From positions 310,001-374,000 of the forward strand of contig BBMW01000013.1 in assembly GCA_000759755.1 (NCBI GenBank): DNA of 64,000 nt. Reading direction: 5' to 3'. Shown here piece by piece: positions 49,582 through 64,000 of the stretch (position 1 is its first letter; every line of letters begins with the position of its first letter). Position numbers and translations under genes: made by a program. This DNA comes from Citrobacter werkmanii NBRC 105721 (GTDB lineage: Bacteria; Pseudomonadota; Gammaproteobacteria; Enterobacterales; Enterobacteriaceae). Under the pieces are notes generated by a model. It did no database searches, had not been told where the DNA came from, and saw only the letters and a list, made by a program, of their open reading frames with translations.

Positions 49582-50876
49582 ATGGTGAGTTTAGAGAAGA
49601 ACGATCGTGTTATGTTGGCGCGCCAGCTGCCATTAAAATCTGTTGCCCTGATCCTGGCCGGTGGCCGCGGTACCCGCCTGAAAGATTTGACCAACAAACG
49701 TGCCAAGCCGGCCGTGCACTTTGGCGGTAAATTCCGCATTATCGATTTTGCTTTATCCAACTGTATTAACTCCGGCATCCGCCGTATCGGCGTGATCACG
49801 CAATACCAGTCGCACACGCTGGTACAGCATATTCAGCGCGGCTGGTCGTTCTTTAGCGAAGAGATGAACGAGTTTGTCGACCTGCTGCCTGCCCAGCAGA
49901 GAATGCAGGGTGAAAACTGGTATCGCGGCACGGCGGATGCGGTAACTCAAAACCTGGACATCATTCGCCGTTACAAAGCGGAATATGTGGTGATCCTCGC
50001 AGGCGATCATATTTATAAGCAGGACTACTCGCGTATGCTGATCGACCACGTCGAGAAGGGCGCGCGTTGCACCGTGGCTTGTATGCCGGTGCCTATCGAA
50101 GAGGCCAGCGCGTTTGGCGTAATGGACGTGGACGACAGCGACAAAATTATCGAGTTTGTTGAAAAACCCGCTAACCCGCCAGCCATGCCAGGCGATCCGA
50201 CCAAATCTCTTGCCAGTATGGGGATCTACGTTTTTAACGCCGACTACCTGTATGAATTGCTGGCGGAAGATGATCTCGATGAAAGCTCCAGTCACGATTT
50301 TGGTAAAGACATCATTCCAAAAATCACTGAAGCTGGCATGGCGTATGCCCATCCCTTCCCGTTGTCCTGCGTACAGTCTGACCCGGAATCCGAGCCGTAC
50401 TGGCGCGATGTGGGAACGCTGGAAGCTTACTGGAAGGCCAACCTCGATCTGGCCTCGGTGACGCCTGAACTGGATATGTACGACCAGGACTGGCCAATCC
50501 GTACGCATATGGAATCTCTGCCGCCGGCGAAATTTGTGCAGGATCGTTCCGGTAGCCACGGAATGACGCTGAACTCGCTGGTTTCCGGCGGCTGTATCAT
50601 TTCTGGTTCGGTGGTAGTGCAGTCCGTTCTGTTCCCGCGAGTGCGGGTGAATTCATTCTGTAACATTGATTCGGCAGTGTTGTTGCCTGAAGTATGGGTA
50701 GGACGTTCATGCCGTTTACGTCGTTGTATCATTGACCGCGCCTGCGTTATCCCTGAAGGCATGGTGATTGGTGAAAATGCGGAAGAGGATGCACGTCGCT
50801 TCTACCGCTCAGAAGAAGGCATTGTGCTGGTCACGCGTGAAATGCTGCGCAAACTGCAAATCAAACAGGAGCGATA

Positions 50877-50877
<1 letters not shown>
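49582..50877 (+). CDS. glgC: Glucose-1-phosphate adenylyltransferase GlgC
   Basis: Makes ADP-glucose, the regulated step of glycogen synthesis; activated by fructose-1,6-bisphosphate and inhibited by AMP. 431 aa, E. coli length. The nucleotidyltransferase signature [11 protein letters not shown] is at about residues 28-38, and a C-terminal left-handed beta-helix follows. The leader holds AAGGAG just before the ATG, the GGA context recognised by CsrA in the E. coli glgC message. It overlaps glgA by one base. Confidence 0.97.
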
Positions 50878-54777
<3,900 letters not shown>

Positions 54778-54818
54778 GCGCGGGTTGACGTGACTTGATA
54801 TCCATGTGTCAGGAATCG

Positions 54819-54849
54819 GGCAGCAGCAGATAATGTCGCTGCCTTTTTT
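54819..54849 (+). terminator. glgBXCAP intrinsic terminator
   Basis: GGCAGC/GCTGCC stem with a 13-nt loop followed by six T, 42 bp after the glgP stop. Confidence 0.85.
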
Positions 54850-54912
54850 ATTGCTAACATCTTTCGGAAGTTGAGCGGTTTTCTGGATTGTCGTACTTAA
54901 TATCACTACACC

Positions 54913-55250
54913 TCAGACATTCAATGTGTAGTCCTTCTTGTACTCGCTTGCAGGGATAGCCGTGCTTTCGTACATGCCTCCTTCGATCGTAATTTTTATA
55001 ATTCCCGTTTGAGTTGGTGTTTCGAAAACTTCAACACAATTGCCGTCATAGAGAGGTTCTTGCGGGTTGGAATAGAAAGTAAACAGTTACGCATAGCAAT
55101 GCCTGCATTCAACGGGTTTACCACGCCAGCTTTATAATCAGGGTTCTGATGATACCAACCTCCCATGACACGGCCACCAATAACCTCGATTTTAGCGATT
55201 TCCAAAAAGTATGGGCGAGCCCCCCTCTTGAGATTAAGAAGCATCAACAT
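54913..55250 (-). pseudogene. Decayed second copy of the module C lipoprotein gene
   Basis: Remnant of a paralogue of the 55234-55659 lipoprotein. One frame gives RPYFLEIAKIEVIGGRVM and NAGIAMRNCLLS; after a frameshift near 55070 another frame gives NCVEVFETPTQTGIIKI and a C-terminus KKDYTLNV with a stop at 54913. These align with PYFFKIFILGGAVIGG, DSGISLRNCKLP, NCVEIYGTPTKAGVIKI and SKDYTLNV of the intact copy. The signal peptide is missing, because the remnant starts where the intact gene ends. It reads as a tandem duplicate in decay. Confidence 0.85.
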
Positions 55251-55659
55251 TCAGCGTGTAGTCTTTGCTAAAATTACTTGCTGGGGCCAGCATGTCGCCG
55301 TACATCCCACCGCCGATGTTAATTTTTATAACTCCAGCTTTTGTAGGTGTACCGTAGATTTCTACACAGTTGTGATCGTTCGTATCCACCGTGTCTGCGG
55401 TGATCACTGAGGCAGGGAGCTTACAGTTTCTCAGTGATATACCCGAATCATCTGGATGAACGAAGCCTGCTCTAATTTGTTTTCCACCTATAACTGCTCC
55501 TCCAAGGATGAAAATCTTAAAAAAATAAGGCTTACCGATCGTTGCATTAGGCAATACAGCATTATCAGGTATATATTCAGCTTTTGGGCTTAATGGCGAA
55601 CACGCAACTAACGAAAAAATACACAAGGCCCAAAAAAATCTAATAAATGGCATATTCAT
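55234..55659 (-). CDS. Putative lipoprotein immunity protein (module C)
   Basis: Lipoprotein of 141 aa; signal peptide ends in the lipobox LVAC (Cys20). The mature domain is beta-rich with a cysteine pair (RNCKLP and HNCVEIY). Its ATG overlaps the effector stop (ATGA), so it is translationally coupled. A periplasmic lipoprotein next to a protease-like effector suggests an immunity protein against a toxin acting in the periplasm, by context only. No named family recognised. A degraded second copy lies directly downstream. Confidence 0.7.
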   Translation of the reverse strand: MNMPFIRFFWALCIFSLVACSPLSPKAEYIPDNAVLPNATIGKPYFFKIFILGGAVIGGKQIRAGFVHPDDSGISLRNCKLPASVITADTVDTNDHNCVEIYGTPTKAGVIKINIGGGMYGDMLAPASNFSKDYTLNVDAS

Positions 55660-56834
55660 TTTAATGGCTTGAAAACCATACCTCCAAAAAAGCGTTTAAT
55701 GAAAAATGTCAGATCCTTGCCGATTTTTATACGATCAGTAACATCCCCCCAAGAAAAAAGATTTAAATGTACAGAACCATCCTCTCCTTGGGTTACAGGA
55801 CCTTCCCATACGATCCAGTGTTTTGGAATTGTTGACCTCTCAGAATTACTTCTTCTTAAAAGACTGTCATCGATTAGGGTCACAACTTTATATCCTTTCT
55901 CGACATAACTGTTTAAGTCTCGAAGCCCTTGAAGATCGGCCTGAGCTATTCCAACGTTACTAAACACTTTTTCATATCCGGTTTTTTCAAACCAGTCGGA
56001 CAAGGTTTGCCACATCGTGATTCCGGCGACAGGAGAGTCAATCGCATCAAAACTAAAAATCGCATTTTCTGAGTCTCTTAAACCTGCGAGGGTCATCCAA
56101 TCGAGACCTGAAACAGTCTCGCCGTATACACCATAAAAATCCCCACCAGGGTGTCGGCAACCATTGCTTGGTGCTATTTCTAATCCGGCAATTGCCGTTT
56201 TTCCATAACTCCACAAATCAAGAGCGGCTTGCTTGTAAACATCGGGACGATCTTTCTGTAAACAATAAAAAAATGCAGCAGGGCCACACACGCTAGTCTG
56301 ATTCTGATTAGGGAAAGATCTACGATAAAATCTATCCTCAATATCTCTATAAATCCTTGTTTTTTCGAATGGGTCTTGAGGGTTACCAATCGGATATTCT
56401 TTTGCAATAAAAGGGCGTTCAGGGCGGGATATTTGCAGTCGCTTGATTTCTCCGCCCTGACTTTCTGGCTTCATCGTACCCTGCGACTCAAAGTAACACG
56501 GGTTTTCACGCTTAACCGGTGAGAAGGCTTTGCCAGACGCAAATTCCTTCAGGGTGTACATCTTAGTGAAGGGCGTGAGCGTGACGCATATCATCTTGAG
56601 CATTAGCTGGCGATAGAGCGTGACTTCCATGATGTAGATCGTTGTCAGCGGGTCATCGATGTCGCTGGTGCTATGTTGCTTCGTGCTGTAATCCGCGTTC
56701 AGGGACTGCTGCTGCACGTCCACGATGAGTTTCTTATTGCGTTGGCCATCCATCCGGTAAATGACCAGATCGTAAAGTAGCGAGGATGCAGGAACGTTTG
56801 ATTTGATACGGGTACTGAGTTGGTAAACAGCCAT
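55656..56834 (-). CDS. Putative papain-like cysteine protease effector (module C)
   Basis: Protein of 392 aa with no signal peptide. The C-terminal half (about residues 150-392) carries a papain-like pattern: Gln179 and Cys183 in NQTSVCGPAAFF, His339 in KHWIVWEG, and Asn358 near FSWG, a plausible oxyanion, nucleophile, base and acid set. The N-terminal 150 residues are of unknown type, perhaps a delivery domain. Coupled with a lipoprotein gene and set among other T6SS-type cargo, it looks like a secreted antibacterial effector; a peptidoglycan amidase of similar fold is an alternative. The catalytic set is inferred by eye. Confidence 0.65.
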   Translation of the reverse strand: MAVYQLSTRIKSNVPASSLLYDLVIYRMDGQRNKKLIVDVQQQSLNADYSTKQHSTSDIDDPLTTIYIMEVTLYRQLMLKMICVTLTPFTKMYTLKEFASGKAFSPVKRENPCYFESQGTMKPESQGGEIKRLQISRPERPFIAKEYPIGNPQDPFEKTRIYRDIEDRFYRRSFPNQNQTSVCGPAAFFYCLQKDRPDVYKQAALDLWSYGKTAIAGLEIAPSNGCRHPGGDFYGVYGETVSGLDWMTLAGLRDSENAIFSFDAIDSPVAGITMWQTLSDWFEKTGYEKVFSNVGIAQADLQGLRDLNSYVEKGYKVVTLIDDSLLRRSNSERSTIPKHWIVWEGPVTQGEDGSVHLNLFSWGDVTDRIKIGKDLTFFIKRFFGGMVFKPLK

Positions 56835-57103
56835 AGTTAGTCTATTAGCATATGCAGATAAGTGTTTTCAGCTTCATTGGCAAAATGCCACGCTGCCTTA
56901 CCCTAGGCATCGGTCGTTCCCGTCTCGTATCTGGTTTCTGACCATCCACTTACAGGATAAAACGCAGTCCCTGCAATGACATAGGTGTATCTCCGTGACA
57001 TAACGATGAAGCAACATACGCCTGGAAAACGAAGGTAAGTAGTGATGTGTTGTCAATTTATTGTAAATTCGGAATATATTTAGGGAAGTAACTTGTGGGG
57101 AAT

Positions 57104-57343
57104 GTCAAAGGCGCGCTGGAAGGGATGGGTTTAGACCTTGAAGAGCTGATTGATGAAGAAAACGACCCAGACCTCGGCATCCGCTACGATATACGATATG
57201 CTCAGGCAAAGTATTGTTGACGGGCGTATTCAGCAGGAAGGCAAGAAAACGCGCTGGATTGAGGCCGAAGAGATCCTGGCGGTGGCTTACGACCAGATTA
57301 TCCCCGGTTATGACACTGACGCGACCAATACGTTGCGCTTAAT
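57104..57343 (+). pseudogene. glgP remnant between module C and glpD
   Basis: Three blocks matching glgP in order with two internal deletions: 57104-57177 to codons about 98-122, then about 57177-57233 to codons about 145-160, and 57234-57343 to codons about 199-234 (the GKKTRWIE and [17 protein letters not shown] parts). Third-position differences show it is an old, diverged copy, not a recent duplicate. It has a 68-codon open frame but no function is likely. E. coli K-12 carries yzgL at this place, possibly the same relic. Confidence 0.85.
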
Positions 57344-57427
57344 GATGGGGCAATGAATGCTATAGCTAAGCGGGAATGGCGCTCGTCCATAAGCAACTAT
57401 GCAGATCGTTGATAAGATTTGATAGTC

Positions 57428-57458
57428 ATGCCGGGCAATATTTTACCCGGCATTTTTT
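57428..57458 (+). terminator. Hairpin with T tract at glpD 3' end
   Basis: ATGCCGGG/CCCGGCAT stem and six T on the plus strand, directly beside the glpD stop at 57460. The T tract serves plus-strand transcription; on the minus strand the stem could still mark the glpD mRNA end. Confidence 0.8.
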
Positions 57459-57459
57459 C

Positions 57460-58968
57460 TCAGGAGGCCAGCGACAGCTGGTGCTTCTCGACATACTCCG
57501 TCAGCCACTGGGTCATGCGGGACTGCTGTTCAGCATTCAGCCACATGCCTTCTTTCGTACGACGCCACAGCGCATCTTCCGCGCGACGCACCCACTCGTG
57601 CTCAACCAGATACTTCAGCTCGGCCTCATAGAACTCATGGCCGAAGTCTTCGCCTAACTCGGCAATTGACGTGGCGTCGCCGATAATCCATTCAGTATTG
57701 CTGCCGTAGGTACGTGAATAATGGCGTGCCAGCGATTCGGTCAGGAACGGATAGCGACGGCGCAGTTTTGCCGCGTAATCTTCGCGATCGCCGCCAATAT
57801 CGCCGCCAGGCAGGATGCACTCTTTGGTCCATGCCGGGCCAATGCCCTGATAGTACGACGACAGTTTTTCCATCGCGTGCTCGGCCAGCTTACGATAGGT
57901 TGTCAGCTTACCGCCAAAGACCGACAACAGCGGCGCTTTGCCGTTTTCGTCGTGGATATCCAGCGTGTAATCACGGGTGATAGCCTGCGGCGAGTCGGAC
58001 TCGTCATCGCACAGCGGACGCACGCCCGAGTAGGTCCAGACGATATCGTCACGGCCCAGTTGTTTCTTAAAGTGCGCGTTGTAGACCTTCAGCAGGTAAT
58101 TGATTTCGCTCTCATCAATTTTCACTGCTTTCGGGTCGCCTTTGTATTCGACGTCAGTCGTCCCGATAATCGAGAATTCGTCCATCCATGGGATGACAAA
58201 CACAATACGTTTATCTTCGTTTTGCAGAATATACGCTTGCTTCTGGGTATGTACGCGCGGCACCACGATGTGGCTACCTTTAATCAGGCGAATACCGTAC
58301 GGTGACGGTAGATGCATGCCATCATCGAAGAACTCTTTCACCCACGGTCCGGTGGCGTTGACCAGACCACGCGCCTGCCAGGTGTGCTTTTTACCGGTAT
58401 CGATATCTTCGGCTTCAACAATCCACAAGCCGTTTTCACGGCGAGCGGAGGTGGCACGGGTGCGGGTTAATACTTCACCGCCTTTGCGTACGACCATTTG
58501 GGCGTTTGCCAAAACCAGACGCGCATCGTCTACCCAGCAGTCAGAATATTCGAAACCGCGCACAATCTCAGGTTTCATTACGGAATCCGCGCCAAAACGC
58601 AAACCGGTAGAACCCGGCAAACTGGTGCGTTTGCCCAGATGATCGTACATAAACAAACCAATACGGATCATCCATGCCGGACGCAGGTGCGGGCGATGGG
58701 GCAGACGGAAGCGCATCGGGAAGGCGATATGCGGTGCCATTTTCAACAGCACTTCACGTTCTGCCAGCGCCTCGCTCACCAGGCGGAATTCGTAGTGTTC
58801 CAGGTAGCGCAGGCCACCGTGGATGAGTTTGGAGCTGGCGGAGGAGGTGGCGCAGGCTAAATCCTGAGCTTCCAGCATCAGCACGGATAAACCGCGTCCA
58901 GCGGCATCTGCCGCGATACCGGCACCGTTAATGCCTCCACCTATCACAATCAGATCTTTGGTTTCCAT
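57460..58968 (-). CDS. glpD: Aerobic glycerol-3-phosphate dehydrogenase GlpD
   Basis: Membrane-associated flavoenzyme of 502 aa that oxidises glycerol-3-phosphate to dihydroxyacetone phosphate and passes electrons to ubiquinone. FAD dinucleotide-binding GGGINGAG lies at residues 10-17; the SSASSKLIHGGLRYLE segment follows at about 42-57. One residue longer than E. coli at the divergent C-terminus. The start METKDLIVIG follows GGCCAGC; an upstream Met adds five residues. A GlpR operator covers its promoter. Confidence 0.97.
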   Translation of the reverse strand: METKDLIVIGGGINGAGIAADAAGRGLSVLMLEAQDLACATSSASSKLIHGGLRYLEHYEFRLVSEALAEREVLLKMAPHIAFPMRFRLPHRPHLRPAWMIRIGLFMYDHLGKRTSLPGSTGLRFGADSVMKPEIVRGFEYSDCWVDDARLVLANAQMVVRKGGEVLTRTRATSARRENGLWIVEAEDIDTGKKHTWQARGLVNATGPWVKEFFDDGMHLPSPYGIRLIKGSHIVVPRVHTQKQAYILQNEDKRIVFVIPWMDEFSIIGTTDVEYKGDPKAVKIDESEINYLLKVYNAHFKKQLGRDDIVWTYSGVRPLCDDESDSPQAITRDYTLDIHDENGKAPLLSVFGGKLTTYRKLAEHAMEKLSSYYQGIGPAWTKECILPGGDIGGDREDYAAKLRRRYPFLTESLARHYSRTYGSNTEWIIGDATSIAELGEDFGHEFYEAELKYLVEHEWVRRAEDALWRRTKEGMWLNAEQQSRMTQWLTEYVEKHQLSLAS

Positions 58969-59000
58969 GCTGGCCTCTCGCACTTTCGTTATAGCTCATT

Positions 59001-59020
59001 AATGTTCGTTATCGAACATA
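59001..59020 (-). promoter_or_regulatory. GlpR operator of glpD
   Basis: A 20-bp near-perfect palindrome (59001-59020) with arms ATGTTCG and CGAACAT, fitting the GlpR operator consensus. A second, weaker TTTCGTTATAGCTC element lies at 58984-58997, nearer the glpD start. The repressor gene glpR is in the same window. Confidence 0.9.
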
Positions 59021-59170
59021 ATAGCAAAGAATCGCGCCATTGGTAACATCGGATAAACAATTTACAGTGATACATATAACATTATGGCGTTTACCTGCTC
59101 AGGCAACGTACACTGGAGGGTAATATTGGTTACCTGCCAGAATATAAGTAGAACTTAACAAGAGAACGCC

Positions 59171-59497
59171 ATGGATCAGTTTGAGTGTATTAATGTCGAA
59201 GAAGCCCATCAGAAACTACTGCACGGAATGGCGGTGCTGGTGGACATCCGCGATCCGCAAAGCTATGCGATGGGCCACGCGCCGCAGGCCTTTCATCTGA
59301 CGAACGACACGTTGGGGACGTTTATGCGTGACCATGATTTTGATACTGCCGTAATGGTGATGTGTTACCACGGCAACAGCAGTAAAGGCGCGGCGCAGTA
59401 TCTCCTCCAGCAGGGCTATGACGCGGTTTACAGCGTTGACGGCGGCTTCGACGCCTGGCATCGACATTTTCCTGCAGAAGTGACATACGGTTCGTAA
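59171..59497 (+). CDS. glpE: Thiosulfate sulfurtransferase GlpE
   Basis: Single-domain rhodanese of 108 aa, E. coli length, that moves sulfane sulfur from thiosulfate to cyanide or thioredoxin. Active-site Cys65 lies in the loop CYHGNSSKG. First gene of glpEGR, divergent from glpD. Confidence 0.96.
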   Translation: MDQFECINVEEAHQKLLHGMAVLVDIRDPQSYAMGHAPQAFHLTNDTLGTFMRDHDFDTAVMVMCYHGNSSKGAAQYLLQQGYDAVYSVDGGFDAWHRHFPAEVTYGS

Positions 59498-59560
59498 GCT
59501 AACAAAGATGCAGCCTGAAACGGACAGGATATATATACTGTCCTCTTTTGTGTGGAATAA

Positions 59561-60433
<873 letters not shown>

Positions 60434-60451
60434 AAATTCCAGGGAACAATA

Positions 60452-61210
60452 ATGAAGCAAACACAACGACATGACGCGATCATTGAGCTGGTAAAAAAAC
60501 AGGGATACGTCAGTACCGAGGAGCTGGTGGAGCATTTCTCCGTCAGTCCGCAGACGATTCGCCGGGATCTGAATGACCTGGCCGATCAAAACATGATTTT
60601 GCGTCACCACGGTGGCGCGGCGTTGCCATCCAGCTCGGTCAATACCCCATGGCATGATCGTAAAGCGACGCAGACGGCGGAAAAAGAGCGCATTGCGCGC
60701 AAAGTTGCCACGCAGATCCCTAACGGTTCAACGCTGTTTATTGATATTGGCACCACACCGGAAGCGGTGGCGCATGCGCTGCTTAATCACAGCAACTTAC
60801 GCATCGTGACCAATAACCTCAATGTGGCAAACACGCTGATGGCGAAAGAGGATTTCCGCATTATTCTGGCCGGGGGCGAACTGCGTAGCCGTGACGGCGG
60901 CATTATGGGCGAAGCGACTCTCGACTTTATTTCCCAGTTCCGTCTGGACTTCGGCATCCTGGGGATCAGCGGCATCGACAGCGATGGTTCTCTGCTGGAG
61001 TTTGATTATCACGAAGTGCGCACCAAACGCGCGATCATTGAGAATTCACGTCACGTCATGCTGGTGGTGGATCACTCGAAGTTCGGACGTAACGCGATGG
61101 TGAATATGGGCAGTATCAGCATGGTGGATGCGGTGTATACCGACACGCTACCGCCAGCCAGTGTGATGCAGGTTATTGCCGACCACCATATTCAGTTAGA
61201 GCTGTGTTAA
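60452..61210 (+). CDS. glpR: Glycerol-3-phosphate regulon repressor GlpR
   Basis: DeoR-family repressor of 252 aa, E. coli length, relieved by glycerol-3-phosphate. N-terminal helix-turn-helix VSTEELVEHFSVSPQTIRRD (about residues 18-37), then a sugar-phosphate-binding domain. It would bind the operator at 59001 controlling glpD. E. coli K-12 MG1655 has an inactivating frameshift here; this copy is intact. Confidence 0.96.
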   Translation: MKQTQRHDAIIELVKKQGYVSTEELVEHFSVSPQTIRRDLNDLADQNMILRHHGGAALPSSSVNTPWHDRKATQTAEKERIARKVATQIPNGSTLFIDIGTTPEAVAHALLNHSNLRIVTNNLNVANTLMAKEDFRIILAGGELRSRDGGIMGEATLDFISQFRLDFGILGISGIDSDGSLLEFDYHEVRTKRAIIENSRHVMLVVDHSKFGRNAMVNMGSISMVDAVYTDTLPPASVMQVIADHHIQLELC

Positions 61211-61219
61211 GTTAATTCC

Positions 61220-61247
61220 AGGCCTGATAAGCGTAGCGCATCAGGCA
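61220..61247. repeat. REP-like element
   Basis: AGGCCTGATAAGCG...GCGCATCAGGC palindrome between the convergent glpR and malT stops, a variant REP. Confidence 0.8.
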
Positions 61248-61251
61248 TTAA

Positions 61252-63960
<2,709 letters not shown>

Positions 63961-64000
63961 TTAGTCACTTCACTGTGTGAAAATGGGGAAGAATGATTTT

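Noticed and set aside
54996-55250. An 84-codon open frame as an independent small gene
   Set aside because: It lacks a signal peptide and start context, and its residues align with the middle of the neighbouring lipoprotein; the rest continues in another frame.
57150-57356. 68-codon open frame as a new small protein
   Set aside because: It is made of displaced glgP segments in a partly shifted frame.

Overview
The window is chromosomal DNA of an enterobacterium very close to Escherichia coli and Salmonella. Nearly every gene can be matched by family, length and order to the E. coli region running from yhhJ/nikR to malT (present here in the reverse direction to the usual E. coli map). The phenolic acid decarboxylase gene next to nikR and the overall divergence from E. 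coli make Citrobacter, or a close relative, my best inference; the sequence alone does not settle the species.

Layout: 1-3.7 kb carries the end of an ABC exporter (yhhJ), the nickel regulator nikR without a nik transport operon, a LysR regulator divergent from padC, and acpT. 3.8-11.3 kb carries yhhT, yhhS, dcrB, yhhQ, tusA, zntA, yhhN and yhhM. 13.5-18.9 kb is the yhhL/rsmD and ftsYEX-rpoH core. 19-26 kb is branched-chain amino acid uptake (livJ, panM, livKHMGF). 26-32 kb has two unassigned genes and the phosphate-starvation glycerol-3-phosphate system ugpBAECQ. 32-41 kb holds yhhA, ggt, yhhY, the sRNA gene ryhB, yhhX and yhhW. 40-45 kb is gluconate use (gntR, gntKU), yhgN and asd. 45-55 kb is the glycogen operon glgBXCAP. 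57-64 kb is glpD, glpEGR and the maltose activator malT.

Three intergenic slots in this backbone hold AT-rich accessory cargo that looks like orphan type VI secretion (T6SS) effector/immunity modules. Module A (11.6-13.5 kb, between yhhM and yhhL) is an Hcp, a putative membrane-acting effector and a small membrane protein. Module B (34.6-36.0 kb, between ggt and yhhY) is an Hcp with a C-terminal toxin extension broken by a one-base frameshift, plus an overlapping small gene. Module C (54.9-56.8 kb, between glgP and glpD) is a putative papain-like cysteine protease effector, a lipoprotein immunity candidate, and a decayed second copy of that lipoprotein gene, beside a scrambled remnant of glgP. 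No T6SS structural gene lies in the window, so these modules would need an apparatus encoded elsewhere.

Regulatory sites readable from the sequence include the ZntR operator-promoter, a sigma-E promoter and DnaA boxes at rpoH, four PhoB half-sites at ugpB, Fur boxes at ryhB and at an unassigned small secreted-protein gene, tandem GntR operators, a GlpR operator, and a long inverted repeat between padC and its LysR neighbour. REP elements sit in many of the intergenic gaps.
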